Assembly: GCA_900618795.1 (NCBI GenBank)
Contig: UYJD01000006.1
Coordinates: forward strand, 1,401,513-1,465,512
Reading direction: 5' to 3'
Length of the DNA: 64,000 nt
Source: Cyanodermella asteris
Lineage: Eukaryota; Ascomycota; Lecanoromycetes; Ostropales; Stictidaceae
Every line of letters begins with the position of its first letter. Within the stretch, counting starts at the first letter, position 1. The translations under genes were made by a program, and so were the position numbers. Shown piece after piece: positions 44,327 through 56,823 of this stretch. The notes below the pieces were generated by a model, which was not told where the DNA came from, ran no database searches, and saw nothing but the letters and a program-made list of their open reading frames with translations.

Positions 44327-47300
44327 ATGGGCGCCCCGAAGTTCTCAGCGCCCTTACTGGGCCTGAATTGGCTTTTCTTTGCTTGCGTCGCCCTTGCTTC
44401 GTCAGTGACTGACCTCAGCGGAGATGGCTGGACCGTACAGAACCTAGACCTCAACATCTCCGTGCCGGCATCGTTGCCTTCACACGTGCACCTGGATCTG
44501 TTTGCAGCGCAGGTCATAGGTGACCCCTACTACGCCCTGAACGACTTCAATCTCCGCTGGGTGGCCTGGAACAATTGGACGTACGTATCCGATCCGATAT
44601 CAGGCCTGCAAGCCGGCAACGGGACCGCAACATGGCTTCTGTTCAATGGCCTGGACACCTTTACTAGCATCAACTTCTGTGACCAGTTCGTTGCCGCTAC
44701 CGACAATCAATTCCGCCAGTACTACTTTGATGTCACTTCTCTCCTCGGCAATTGCAGTAATCCGGTTTTGAGCATCAATTTTGGGAGTGCACCGACTATC
44801 ACGGAGCAGATTGCCAACCTGCCGGGGCAGGAGACCTGGCCAAGTGGCGTGCAGCAGCTATATGAGATACCGAACCGCTGGTTTATGAGGAAAGAGCAAT
44901 CGGACTTTGGTTGGGATGTGAGTAGCTCTGTCATTTAGTTTCGTGTCTGATGCGTCTCGAGAGCGCCGTACTGCAGTGTTGCAGGGAGCGGGCTGTTGCT
45001 GTGCCTGAGCTGTCAATATTCGAAGAGCCAGAAAACACGGCGCGGCGAGGAACCCGTTTCAGTTGATGTTCTGACTTGTGTATGATTTTGCTGACTGACT
45101 TTCTTTTAGTGGGGCCCAGCTTTTGCACCTGCTGGTAAGTTCTACCGATATCTGATTCGGCCGGTGACAAATTCAAGGGAAAGAACTGATCAAGGATCTA
45201 ACAACAGGACCATGGCTGCCCGCTTATGTCGTTCAGTTGGAAGCCAAGGAGCTCTACGTTCGGAACAGCAACTTCGATCTGTACAGACAAGGCCAGCTGA
45301 ACAACCTGCCTCCGGATCAGTCACAGCCATGGGTCTTCAACGCAAGCGTCGATGTATTAGGAGCGATTCCAACGGGTATAGGCCTCACCTATCGTGTAAT
45401 TGACCTCGACACAAACAGCACAGTTTCAAGGGGCTCGCTCAAAAATGTCACGACTGTTGGCAGTGCCATATCAGGGGCCACAATCCTCGACGATCACGAC
45501 TACGAGCTGTGGTGGCCACATGGCATGGGCGCGCAGAAACTCTACAACATCTCCGTTGATGTGGTGGACAGTGGCAATAAGACGATAACTACCACGACGA
45601 ACCGCATGGGATTCCGAACAATCGTCCTAAACATGAATCCAATTTCGGATCAACAAATCGCGCAAGGTACGTAGACCGTTGGGTGTATGCCTGTTGCAAC
45701 GATGTACCACGCGACGAAATACGTAGATGATGATCACCGTACTGACTAGTGCCAGGCATCGCAAATGGCACCAATTGGCACTTCGAGGTCAATGGCCATG
45801 AGTTCTATGCAAAAGGCTCAAATTTCATCCCTCCAGATGCTTTCTGGCCTCGTGTCAATCGCACGCGCATTCAGGTATTTTTTTATAGAAATTTCTGATC
45901 TTCAAAAGCTTTCCTGACTTTGATAGACTCTATTCCAGATGGCTGTAGACGGCAACCAGAACATGCTTCGTGTCTGGGCCTCTGGAGCTTATGGGCCCGA
46001 TTTCATGTACGACATTGCCGACGAGCTCGGTCTTTTGCTGTGGTCCGAGTTCGAATTCGGCGATGCGCTTTATCCCCACGACGATGCATTCCTCGCAAAT
46101 GTGGCAGAGGAAGCCGCATATCAAGTTCGTCGGCTTAATCATCATCCCTCCCTAGCGCTCTGGGCTGGTGGTAACGAGCTCGAAAGTTTGGAGTTGAGTC
46201 TCGTCAGCGAAAGCGCGCCGGACCAGCTCGCTCGCTACACGGGAGAATATGAGGAATTGTTCCTGAATACGCTCCTACCTTGCGTATACAGCAACTCAAA
46301 GAGCATCAGCTACATGCCAAGTAGCACAAACAATGGTTGGCTAGAACTGAACTTCTCCAACCCGATTCCCATGGTGGAACGATACCAGAACTTGACCCCA
46401 GGTTACATCTACGGCGATACGGACTTCTACCACTACGATTCGTCCGACGTCTTCGATTTCTCCATATATCCTGTCGGCCGCTTCGCCAATGAGTTTGGGT
46501 ACCACAGTTATCCCAGTCTCCAAACTTGGCAGCAAGTGCTCCCGGCGAATCAGCTTTATTTCAACAGCTCGGTAGTCTTGGGAAGGAACCACCACAATCC
46601 TCCTGGCGGTTTGGATATTCGCGACCAATCGAATTCACTGCTTGGTGCCAGTCAAATCACCATAGCTGTGGAAAGATACTATCCAACGCCAAAAGCTTCA
46701 GACCCGGTTGCAAACTTCTCTGACTGGTGCCAGACGACTCAGATATTCCAAGCTGATCTTTATCGATCCGAGATCCAGTTTTACCGCCGAGGCTCTGGGT
46801 TCCCCGAACGTCAGCTTGGTTCTTTGTACTGGCAGCTAGAGGATATCTGGCAAGCGCCGACCTGGGCCGGTATCGAGTATGACGGTCGGTGGAAGTACTT
46901 GCACTATGCCGCCAAGGACATCTACGAGCCGATAATCATTTCTCCTTTCTACAACTATACAACCGGCGAATTTGAAGTTTACGTGACGTCCGATTTGTGG
47001 GCTCCGGCAAACGGAACCGCGACTCTATCGTGGTACTCGTGGGATGGCACACCTATCTACCCAGACAACAAGACCAGCTCAAGCAATCTAAGGTCAATAC
47101 CATTCACAGTCGGAGCCATTAACTCAACCAGAGTATACAGCACCAACCTTTTTAACTCGGGACTTAACTTGACAAACGCGGCCCTGTTCATGAACATAAC
47201 CGCCAACGGCAAACGGATCAACAACGACACAATGACCACCTTCAAGCATGATAACTTCTTTCATCCCGTTCCATTGAGCAAGGCAGCGCTCGTTGATCCC

Positions 47301-47543
47301 GGCTTAAAGCTGACGTATGATAACTCGACCAAGAACTTCACGGTCGAGGCAACGACGGGTATTGCGGCTTGGACGTGGTTGGACTACCCTGCTGGCGCAG
47401 TCATAACTTTTGATAGCAATGCCTTTGCTCTTGCTCCTGGGCAGCCCAAGGAGATCGGCTACACTGTCAGAAGCGATTGGAGTGATGGAAAATGGGCTGA
47501 TGGGGTCACGGTGAGGAGTTTGTGGAATAATACGCTCTCATGA
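44327..47543 (+). CDS. GH2 beta-mannosidase, secreted
   Basis: Glycoside hydrolase family 2 beta-mannosidase; releases mannose from the non-reducing ends of manno-oligosaccharides, acting after mannanase and alpha-galactosidase. Five exons: 44327-44917, 45110-45134, 45208-45666, 45756-45874 and 45939-47543, giving 932 residues, the usual length. All four introns are GT-AG. Exon 2 is only 25 nt (codes WGPAFAPA plus one base). Signal peptide about residues 1-25. Blocks: [26 protein letters not shown] across two junctions (split here as exon ends), [21 protein letters not shown], acid/base Glu in WAGGNELE, nucleophile Glu in [11 protein letters not shown], and [16 protein letters not shown]. Many N-glycosylation sites fit secretion. 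Together with the GH27 gene it covers galactomannan side chain and backbone ends. Confidence 0.95.
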
Positions 47544-48028
47544 ACTGAGCTGCTGTTTGTATGTGAAGAGATATGCCTGAGTCAAAAATCTAAAATTTCC
47601 CACATTGAAGTCTTCAAATTGTAGGTCTTGAGGGGATTTTATGTCCCGCTTTTCGCGCAGGCAGTGCAAGAGTCGAGGTTGTCGCGACTGCTCACCCGTG
47701 TGCAAGCTCTTTGTTTTTTACAAATAAATAATTTGTGCCCCCACTTTCACGTGTACCCGCAGTCAATACAACTCTCGACCAAAAGCGCCCGCACAACACG
47801 TGAGGACAGGTCTATCAATAACTGCTGTCAGGCATATTGGTGACAGTGGCAGCAGTATCGAAAAGAACGGTACCAGAAGGAGCGTGGGCTGCCACTAGCG
47901 AATTTGCCGTCGTCTTAAATCATCCTGCCTGACCCCAAAGCAGCTCTAGAACCGCGGAACCTTTGATGCGTCTTTGCCACCTTCTGCTGTATTAAGCGCT
48001 TTCTTCCTGTGTTCTGTTTCGGCCAGAC
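47544..48028. other. Intergenic
   Basis: About 485 bp between two plus-strand genes, holding a polyA-like AT-rich 3' end near 47580-47620 and the kap120 promoter. No gene recognised. Confidence 0.4.
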
Positions 48029-51000
48029 ATGAATGCAGTGTCTGGCCAGCAGGCCCTGAGTCTGCACTCGCTCTATACCGTACTAACTTGGGGCACCTCA
48101 TCCAACCAACAACAGATCCACACTGCTTCCCAGCAGCTCTCTGAATGGCACAAACAACCAGGTTTCCACTCTCTGCTGCAACGGATCATTGGAGATTTCA
48201 GCCTTGCGTTCAATGTACGGTGGCTAGCAGCAATCCAGCTGAAGAATGGCATCGATCGTTACTGGCGTAAGACCGCAGTCAATGCCATCTCAAAGGAAGA
48301 AAAGGAGACAATTCGCTCTCGATGCGTGCGCATCGGCATCAGCGAGCCAGATCCGCGTCTTGCACTGCAGAATGCGCTGTTTGTCGCTAGGGTCACAAGG
48401 ACTGATTACCCACACGACTGGCCCGATGCAATCGCCTCGGTTCTGGAGATGGTGCAGCAATCCAAGGAGCCGGATGCGCCAGAACTCCAATTGCCCAGGT
48501 CTCTGCTCTTGCTTCTGACAATGGTCAAAGAGCTGTCCTCTGCCAAACTGATGCGAACTCGGCGGTCCCTCAATGGCGTTGCTCCAGATATTCTCGGAGC
48601 TGTTGGTGGCATCTACGTGGATCTCGTAGGAGCATGGAGGGGACTCTTACAACAGGGCAACACGGATACAGCGATGCCGAGCATCGAGAAAAGCCTTCTC
48701 TGCCTCAGGCTCCTACGGAGACTGCTGATAGGCGGATTCGACAATCCCGCTCGAGATGCGAACATTCAGGAATTCTGGTCTACGTTGAGTGAGCATTTTC
48801 AGTTCCTCATCAGCAGCTTGCGAGAGCATGGCCACACACTAGCCCCAACCATCAAGTCCTTGCTCGAGCGTCACGTCCTGCAAATTGCGAAATTGCATCT
48901 GGGGATGATAGACAGTCACCCCTCGGCATTTGCTTATTTACCAGACGCCATATCAATTGCCAGATTGTACTGGGGTATCCTCAAGGAATTTGGGTCGACT
49001 TTTGGGGCACAGGCCGTACAAGCACCGAATACTGCGATTGGGACCGATGGGGACGCGGAAGACGAAGTATCGTTTATGGAGAAGGTAAGCCTTCGTGGCT
49101 TGCTACTGCTCCGAGGCAGTGTCAAGATGGTTTACAACCCAACGCCGACCCTCAGATATCAGACTGCAGAGGACAAGCAGGAACGTTCGGGGTCGAAAAT
49201 CACCATGAAAGAGAATTTACTTTCTGATGACCTTGTGAAGGAGATGATGGAAACTCTGGTTACCAAATTCTTCGTCTTTCGGCCGTCTGATCTACGACGA
49301 TGGCAGGAGGAGCCAGACGAGTGGGAACGACGGGAAGAGGGCGAAGGTGATAGCTGGAAGTATTCCGTGCGAGTGTGTGCGGAGAAACTCTTCTTGGATC
49401 TTGTCCTGAATCACAAAGACCTTTTGGTACAGCCGTTGCTCAATGTTTTCGCAAGTGTCGCAAGTAAGTGCAATTGAACGCTCATAACCAGGTTTCCTGC
49501 TGACGAACCAAGCTCCTCAAAACACAGACGTCCTTCTCAAGGATTCGATCTACGACGCCATCGGCTTAGCAGCCGCTGTCCTTGTGGGCAAGCTCGATTT
49601 CAATGCCTTCCTCACCTCGACACTGATACCTGAAATTCAAATTCAGCAGCCAGGTTACAATATCCTTCGCCGGAGGGCAGCCATCATGCTTGGCCATTGG
49701 GTAGCTCCAGATGCAAGCAACATGGACACGACCCTTGTATATCAGGTATTTCAATTCCTACTTGACAAGGGAGACTCACTCAACGACCTTGTTGTGCGAG
49801 TGACTGCGGGCAGGCAGCTCAAGAATGCCCTCGATCCGTACGCCGATCCGAGCGAGAAGCTAAACCCGTATTTGACGACCATAATGGAGCGACTATTACT
49901 TCTCGTCGATGAAGTCGAGCTTGTCGAAACCAAGATGGCTCTTCTCAACACAGTTCAGACCGTGGTTCAAACCATGAAAGAGCAAATCACCGAGCACGCA
50001 GACCAGATCATTGGTCGCCTTCCTGCGATTTGGGACGCCGCGGGAGATGAGTATCTACTAAAGCAGAACATTCTAGGGCTCGTGAGCGAGCTGTTTAGAG
50101 CAATGAAAGAGAACTCGATCAAGTACCATCCCTTGGTCATTCCTCTGATAGCGAGCGCGATTGATATACAGAATGAGGATCGGCTGAATTTGCTTGAAGA
50201 TGCTGTCGACTTGTGGAGCGCAGTTCTGAGCCAAGTAAGTGCTGCATTTGAAAGTTGGACCATGCCATACTGACAGCTAGACAGACTCCTGAACCGAGTC
50301 CCGCGATCCTCGGCCTACTTCCGCACCTCTTCCCACTTTTCGACACTGGCGATGATACCTTACGAAAAGCTTTTGAACTCGCAAACAGCTACATCCTGCT
50401 GGCTCCACAAGCGATTTTGACCGATCATCTGACGCAGCTCTTCGCAGCATTCACGACTTTACTGAACCAGCCTCTCAAGCGAGAGGCAAGGAACTCCATC
50501 TGTGACGTGCTAGAGTGGGTATTGGTCGCGGCGCTAAGCATCGGTGGTAAAGACGGTGTTGAACATGTGGCTCGAGTTGCTGATACCACTGCGCTATCGT
50601 CAAGTCTGCTCGGTGGCTTAATAGACGCATATCGAGCACACCAGGACCCATCACCGCGTGCCCCTAAAACTGACGTGGACGGCAAGGTCGAAACCAAGTA
50701 CTGGAATGTTATCGCAAGATTCGTGGTTGGCTCTCCAAATGTATTGCTGAGCTTGATACAGTCGTGGGCAAACAACGGAGGTCCCACTGATAGTGTTGCG
50801 ACACTCATGAACCTCTTGACCGAACTGTTTTCGCATTATGAGTCTCTCGGAGACGTTTGCAGCGAAAAGATCGTCGCACTGGCCACATGCGCACTATTTG
50901 GACACAATGAACAGCAGATATTGGACAAGATGGGCAACCGGCTGCAAGAGTTCATGGCACTCTGGACCGCCGCCGTCCACAGTTGGGCATACGATGGCAA

Positions 51001-51253
51001 TGACAGTTTGATATGGGGAGAAGATGCTCAACACCCGCCAGAAGGCCTCTTCGACCAGGACCCCGAGGATAAACGAAAACATTATCTCGACTACACAGAG
51101 CCGGTGCGACGAATAAACATTCGAGACGCAATCAAAGACGGCATCATGCAATTCACTCAAAACGTCGGAGGAGAAACAGCCTTCAGCGAATATACACAGA
51201 ACGTGGACAAAGACGTGCTGGCACAATTCCAAGAGCTGAAGATCTTTAGCTAG
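48029..51253 (+). CDS. kap120: Importin-beta family karyopherin Kap120 (importin-11 type)
   Basis: Nuclear transport receptor; yeast Kap120 and human importin-11 carry cargo such as ribosome biogenesis and ubiquitin-pathway proteins through the pore under Ran control. Exons 48029-49463, 49528-50234 and 50285-51253 (introns 49464-49527 and 50235-50284) give 1036 residues, matching Kap120. The N-terminal importin-beta (Ran-binding) domain is at about residues 25-105: ASQQLSEWHKQPGFHSLLQ, then FNVRWLAAIQLKNGIDRYWRK. The rest is helical HEAT-type repeat sequence with DYPHDWPD and an acidic loop (GDAEDEVSF). The second intron is 50 nt, and unspliced RNA would meet a stop at once. No disorder or low complexity. 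No functional link to neighbours is apparent. Confidence 0.93.
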
Positions 51254-52077
51254 ACCATAGACCTTGACACGACAAGACAAGATATTGAGGTGTGCCGACG
51301 ACAAGACAGATCTTCCCTGCTTATCCGTGACTCGAATCCTTGTCTACTCGTGCGCTGTCGACGGTTCGCAGTCTGTGCGTGCTGAGAAGCGTGCGTTCCC
51401 GATACGCGAGACACTGTGTTTGCTATCCGATCTCGCCAGTCTTCTATCGAGTTGGAGAACAACGCAGGCCGTATTATGGCATTGTTTGACGGCCACGCTT
51501 GCGCAGCCGAACGCCGTACTGTCTCAGACAGGAACTTGACATCGGCGTAGGCAGATTTGCGGCGTAGAGCTGGTGCTGCACTGCAACCCACGCTTCATGC
51601 AGGGCCAGCAGAGCTCCTGGTAGCTCGACAGAAGTCAAACAACGCAAACATATCAAAACCCGCAAGTCAAATCTCCACCAAGATGCGAACCAGTCTATAA
51701 TTGCGATGGGTGTCAATGGTGTGATAAGCTGCCGCGGATGTCGTCGTCGGCGATCTACATCTGGTTGGACGGCGAAGCTTAAAGCAGCTGCTTCTGACGA
51801 GTAAGAATCTCGCATTCTTAGATGGGCGTAATCTCCGCATCTCATCTCATCTCGTCCCCATCTTCCCAATTCTCGCTCCTCAGCCCTCCACTCGGCCACA
51901 TTCGGTCTCCTCCTGGGCGTCCCATCCCTGCACGGCTGCACCTGCCATACCTCGCATCACCTGAACAGGCCTGCATCCTGTCCCTCCCTCCTAGTTCTGC
52001 TCGTCTTACGTTGCGGTGCGAAGAGACGTACAAGCACAAGGCTACTATGATCTGATCAGATCGAGGCCGCCCTGCGT
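51254..52077. other. Intergenic, 0.8 kb
   Basis: No gene recognised. The last 250 bp are rich in C and T on the plus strand, as in a promoter and leader for the next gene. Confidence 0.4.
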
Positions 52078-53271
52078 ATGGCCGATAGTCAACGGCACCA
52101 ACCGGGGCCGCAGTCTGAGCGACCTTCAAATTCATCACCGGCCTCCAACTTGAACGCTCCTTCGTTTCTTCACATACGTGAAGCCATTGACTTTCATTCC
52201 CCCATGACCTCTGTCCCTTCGACACCACCTTCGCCTCGGTCGGTGCGCTCAGGTCGCTTCACACCGGTCGCAGCGAACAGTAATACCGGCGAAGATGGGC
52301 AGCGGCTCAGCATAATCACAGAAGACGGCGATGCTCCTCATGTCTCTAATAGCACCCCTGCGCCAGCGGTGCCCCCACGATCAACACATCGGCCGTTCTC
52401 GAGAAGATGGCGCGATGCGCCGCCGAGGGCGAGCTCAGATCTACAACCACCGGACTACGCGACGTTTGACGAAGGGAAGATGCGGAGAGATCGGCTGAAT
52501 GAACTGAGAAACAAGCCAGCGGTGGCTAGGAGAGGAGGATGGAAGCGGCTGTTCATCATCATTCTGGCAGTCCTCGTTCTCTTAGGGGTTGCGCTAGGAG
52601 TTGGACTTGGTGTCGGTTTGACCAGGGACCGAAACAACAGCAATAGCGGATCATCGTCTGGGGGGTCTTCCTCACCCGGATCCGACAACAATCAGACATT
52701 CCCAGCCGGACAGTTCTCCATCGCAACCAATCTGGAAAACACCACGACCGCATGCACCGCAAATTCAAATACATTTCGTTGCACGCCGAGCTCGACGTAT
52801 AGCTTCAATTGGATCATCACGGGATCCAACAACGGATACCAGATATATGCGCCCGACAATCCCTTCGCTCTCACCTTCCCGAATACCTCGCTCACGCTCG
52901 TTGACGTCGGGTCCTCGAACGAGCGCTATACCTTCTCAATTCCAGTCAATCTGGTCATCACACCAAATACAGACATATCAGGGGACAACCACCAGGCCCA
53001 GTGCTTTTACAATGGCACCACCCTCTCTGGCGCGCTCTACACCAAACGGGCCGGGACGGTTGGGCGGAACGGCACTGCGCCGGACAGCCAGTCGGCATGG
53101 CAGCCGTGGCCGTACGCGGCCGAGGTTAACGAGACGATCTTGGGTGGAGATAATGTGCCGGCATGCTATGAAGTGACCAACGGGCAACAGGGCAACAGGA
53201 TCACAAACGGCCTTTCACCACAGCCGTCGACTTCGGAGTGTGGTTGTTTCTACCGCAACTACAACACTTGA
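52078..53271 (+). CDS. Single-pass membrane protein of unknown function
   Basis: Single exon, 397 residues. The N-terminal ~155 residues are Ser/Pro-rich and disordered (PSTPPSPRSVRSGRF), ending in a basic stretch (ARRGGWKR). One membrane helix follows at about residues 158-180 (LFIIILAVLVLLGVALGVGLGVGL). Next comes a Ser/Gly/Asn linker and a C-terminal domain of ~190 residues with five or six Cys, many NxS/T sites and CGCFYRNYNT at the end. By the positive-inside rule the basic side stays in the cytosol and the Cys-rich domain faces the ER lumen or cell exterior (type II). I know this layout from widespread fungal hypothetical proteins but not a function. A wall- or surface-related role is only inference. 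Confidence 0.85.
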   Translation: MADSQRHQPGPQSERPSNSSPASNLNAPSFLHIREAIDFHSPMTSVPSTPPSPRSVRSGRFTPVAANSNTGEDGQRLSIITEDGDAPHVSNSTPAPAVPPRSTHRPFSRRWRDAPPRASSDLQPPDYATFDEGKMRRDRLNELRNKPAVARRGGWKRLFIIILAVLVLLGVALGVGLGVGLTRDRNNSNSGSSSGGSSSPGSDNNQTFPAGQFSIATNLENTTTACTANSNTFRCTPSSTYSFNWIITGSNNGYQIYAPDNPFALTFPNTSLTLVDVGSSNERYTFSIPVNLVITPNTDISGDNHQAQCFYNGTTLSGALYTKRAGTVGRNGTAPDSQSAWQPWPYAAEVNETILGGDNVPACYEVTNGQQGNRITNGLSPQPSTSECGCFYRNYNT

Positions 53272-53576
53272 GATTCCATTCTTTTCAGCTGTACATATGA
53301 TCTGACGACTTTGACGACCATGTACACGGCATAAGGGGCCGCCAGGTGGTTATTGGCGATTTGCATATACCATATCATACCCTACCACACATAAATAATG
53401 TATACTCTGACACGTATACTGACCACCTTTTCTGCTTGTTTACACGTATTTGTCGGGTGTCTTTGGCTTTCTCCTCTCAGACAAGACACGCATGCAATTT
53501 TACGAAGCTCCCCAGGATGCGGCAGGTCATGCTTTAGAATGCACATTGATTGATGAGACAGGTGAATGCTTGCTGG
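53272..53576. other. Intergenic between convergent genes
   Basis: About 305 bp of 3' flanks, AT-rich, with no gene. Confidence 0.4.
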
Positions 53577-56048
53577 TTATGAGCTCTCCGTCTGGTGGCG
53601 TTGGTCAAAATAGCCAGGCTCGGCCAATGCTTCGGCCTTGCCATCTTTGCCTGCAACATAGACAGTGCCAGAAAGCTCGTCCTCGATCTCTTGCTTTCGC
53701 TTCTCCCACTCTGACACTTTTCCAAGCTGCTCTTTGAGATCTTCAATCTCTCGATCGACGTTGCCAAGGTCTTCCTTCGTACCAATGCGCTCAATGCTCC
53801 AGTCAAACCCATCCTCGCCAAGACCCAATGTCAAGACCAAGGTATGGTATTTCTTCAGCGAAGCCCTTGTCGAAGTGGTAATCAAGGTGATGCCGCGCTC
53901 CTTAGCCTTCTCGTACAGAAGACCTTCGACGTCCGAAGATACTGCAGAAGTTCCCTCGTCGATGAAAGCAAATCGTGGCTCATGGTAGAAGAGCCTGGCA
54001 AAGCCCATCCTCTGCTTCTCGCCACCGCTGAAAACATTCTTCCACTCCTTTCGAACATCCCAACCTCCTTCGCGTTCCGGCAGGTACCCCAGGTGAACAT
54101 CGCTCAGTATCTCCTGGAGCTCTGATTCGCGCCTGCTGTTCTCACGCATGTCAAGCTCACCGTGTGGGTAGATGACCTGATCGCGTAGAGTTCCGACACT
54201 GAGGTACGGTCTTTGCGGAAGGAACATAATTCCGTCCATACCTTCATTGCGAGGTCTGCTGATGAGTCCTCTGTACACCGGCCATAATCCTGCGAATACT
54301 CTTGCAATGGCCGACTTGCCGACGCCATTTGCACCAGTGATGAGCATGTGTTCCCCTGGTTGGACTGTAAAGTCAAGGACTTCCAGCAGCTCATCCCCAC
54401 CATGGGGGAAAAGACCAGGCGCTACAAGCGGCACCTTTTCCATGCGCACCCCATCATAACCTCTCTGTACCGTACCAGCCACATCGGACAGAGAGAACAG
54501 CTCGGGGTGTGTGCCTTGGGCTGCCGTATATGCACCAGCATGTACCCGATGCAATGAGGAAATGAGCGTGAAGATGCGCGAGGTGTAACCAGCCAGCTCG
54601 CTGAGGTCTTTGATGCTGTACATCATGCGTCCACCGGCGTCCGCCAATGACAGCATCAGTCTTTTGTTAGTGATAAACTCCTTCATTCGCGAGTCGCGAC
54701 TCGAAGACTCGGATGGTCCGGAAGGTCCTGACGCAGCCGAAGCCAGCTCGAGAACGCCGCCCAGACCACCCCAAGCTGGAAGAAAGACGGGAAGGGAAGA
54801 TACGAGGTATCCAAATGCTGACCAAGTGTACTTGAGTACAAAGTCCTCGAGCATGTTGTACTGGATCTTCAAACGATAGATGCCCTCCATCCATGATTTC
54901 AGATCTTTGAACTTGCGGTCAAGGAAAACCCTCTCAATGTCTGCGCCGTTGTAGAAACAAATTTCCTCGGCATTGGCAATTAGCCGAGAGTGCAGACCAC
55001 GGAAGTCACCCTCACGTCTCCCTTCAACGGCCTTGAGCTTGCCAAAAGGTGGCGACAATCTTCGAAGTATTGTTGCAGTGAGGAAGTAGTTGCCGAGAAG
55101 AGCACCGAGTGCTAAAGGACCGAGCGATCGATAAAGCTGGTAATTGAAGACGCAGAGATCTACAAATGGCTTGCCAAGTGAAGAGTATAGTGAAGCAGCA
55201 GAATCGCAGAAGAGGGTAAGATCGTTCGTGATGAACTGGTCAGCTCCTTGGCCAATGCCGCCATCAAGGTTGCCCAGTTTGTAGTATCCAAGACGGTCGT
55301 TCAGATATAAGTCGTGGATATATCTTGTCAGTTTTGTTCGGAAAGCGATGGAAAGCTTGCTTTGCAAGAATTTGATGGCTGCGTTTGTATAAGAAGCGAA
55401 GCTTCCGATTCCCAGCCATTTGACTAGGCCCCACAGGAATGCTTTTCCGTTGCCAGCAACCAGGTCGCGTACAATAATGCCGTCAAGGCGTGCAACGACA
55501 AGCGAAAGATATGTGCGCAGACCCAAGAAGACACCCTGACTGAGCATCAGACCAAGCTCTTTGCTGCCCCACCTCGGAATCATGATGCTCATCAAGCTTA
55601 AGAATTGATGCAAAAAGGCTAGGTTCAAGCCTGGCTTGGTGTTTGCAGGAGGCCCGCCTGACGAATCATCCTGGCTAAGACCAGCTGCTTTTGGCGGGCT
55701 GAGGAAAAGTCGGCGATGCGCCTCGAAGGTGGTTTTCTTGATTGGATATATGATGACCTTGGCCGTCGTTGACTTGTATGGTATATATATTGTTCGAGAG
55801 CCGTCCTTGCCTCGCAACCCAGAATTCCGTCTCACTAAACGTTGACCTCGTGCCTTCTCTTCTGCCCGCTTATTGACATATTGCACTATAGCATAGCCGC
55901 CGGAAACGATAGATAGGAGCAGGATGACCGTCGCAGCAGTTTTGGCTGTGCGTGATGTTTTCCTGAATCTTTGCTGGAGGATCTCGACGTACCGCGCGAG
56001 CGTAGATGTTTCGGCGACAGCAACGACCGGTTTCGATATGTTCGCCAT
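53577..56048 (-). CDS. pxa1: Peroxisomal ABCD-type half-transporter (Pxa1-like)
   Basis: ABC subfamily D half-transporter, which imports long-chain acyl-CoA into peroxisomes for beta-oxidation, working as a dimer (Pxa1-Pxa2 in yeast, ABCD1 in humans). Single exon, 823 residues. An N-terminal helix (TVILLLSIVSGGYAIVQYV) precedes the ABCD membrane domain with the typical NLDGGIGQGADQFITNDL segment and the EEICFYNGADIERV loop (family EEIxFYxG). The nucleotide-binding domain shows Walker A GANGVGKSA, signature FSGGEKQR and Walker B FAFIDEGTS. A short coiled tail (IEDLKEQLGKVSEWEKRKQEIEDEL) follows. NMLEDFVLKYTWSAFGY recalls Pxa1 more than Pxa2, but the paralogue call is from memory. H2O2-forming alcohol oxidase at 9.4 kb is another enzyme often peroxisomal; no direct link is shown. 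Confidence 0.92.
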   Translation of the reverse strand: MANISKPVVAVAETSTLARYVEILQQRFRKTSRTAKTAATVILLLSIVSGGYAIVQYVNKRAEEKARGQRLVRRNSGLRGKDGSRTIYIPYKSTTAKVIIYPIKKTTFEAHRRLFLSPPKAAGLSQDDSSGGPPANTKPGLNLAFLHQFLSLMSIMIPRWGSKELGLMLSQGVFLGLRTYLSLVVARLDGIIVRDLVAGNGKAFLWGLVKWLGIGSFASYTNAAIKFLQSKLSIAFRTKLTRYIHDLYLNDRLGYYKLGNLDGGIGQGADQFITNDLTLFCDSAASLYSSLGKPFVDLCVFNYQLYRSLGPLALGALLGNYFLTATILRRLSPPFGKLKAVEGRREGDFRGLHSRLIANAEEICFYNGADIERVFLDRKFKDLKSWMEGIYRLKIQYNMLEDFVLKYTWSAFGYLVSSLPVFLPAWGGLGGVLELASAASGPSGPSESSSRDSRMKEFITNKRLMLSLADAGGRMMYSIKDLSELAGYTSRIFTLISSLHRVHAGAYTAAQGTHPELFSLSDVAGTVQRGYDGVRMEKVPLVAPGLFPHGGDELLEVLDFTVQPGEHMLITGANGVGKSAIARVFAGLWPVYRGLISRPRNEGMDGIMFLPQRPYLSVGTLRDQVIYPHGELDMRENSRRESELQEILSDVHLGYLPEREGGWDVRKEWKNVFSGGEKQRMGFARLFYHEPRFAFIDEGTSAVSSDVEGLLYEKAKERGITLITTSTRASLKKYHTLVLTLGLGEDGFDWSIERIGTKEDLGNVDREIEDLKEQLGKVSEWEKRKQEIEDELSGTVYVAGKDGKAEALAEPGYFDQRHQTESS

Positions 56049-56823
56049 AGTGGAAAGTCACGCTCTTGTTGGATAGTCACATCATCGACATTGACGAGGA
56101 GCCGTAACAAGCATGCTGAATCTAAACTGCTCAGCGTACCGTCGTAAAAGCAGAGACGTTGAGCGTTGGCTATTCACCACGATTGTATGCATTGGCATGA
56201 GCTGGATGTCGCACAGTCGAAGCCCGTCGGCTGCACATGGCCTTCACATGCTTCCGCGCGTGGCTTGGCTCTGTCTGCAACACACCGCGATGACGATTTG
56301 CGGGGAGTGATTACATAAGCTGCCTCGAGCTTCATCGGATCGGCAGAACTATACTCCGCTAAGTCTCTCTAGCCGTCTCTGGCACCTGGAGATACAGTCA
56401 ACAACCGGGGCCATCGCGTCTTCTGAGATCGGCGCTCGAAAGAATCTTGCTCGATGGCCGAGTTGTTCCGTGAATGAAACAGACTACCTGGTTCCATGCA
56501 CGAAATCGACCATTCTGCCGACGAACCCCGACCACAAGACACACCTGACACTTTCTGCTGTAACGCAATTCGATACATGAATCGACCCATTTGGTCCAGG
56601 TCCGAATACCGCTGGCGCCGGACTTGAACATAATCGAATCCTATATCTAGTTGTCGCGTTCCAAAGCACAAAGAGCCCATTTTTCAAACTTTGACTTCCC
56701 GACCAGGCTTGTGAATGATATCTCCCACTTCCGAGTCGGCAGAATTTGCCAACCTTCATTCTCCACCTCCGGCCCGCTGCCGTTCTTCCTGCCGAAGCTT
56801 TAATTTATTGTCCAATTCCCAAA
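56049..56823. promoter_or_regulatory. Divergent intergenic region, ABCD transporter / ngg1
   Basis: About 775 bp between divergent ATGs. The frame of ngg1 is open back to 56746 but has no ATG before 56824. No TATA box or other gene recognised. Confidence 0.45.
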
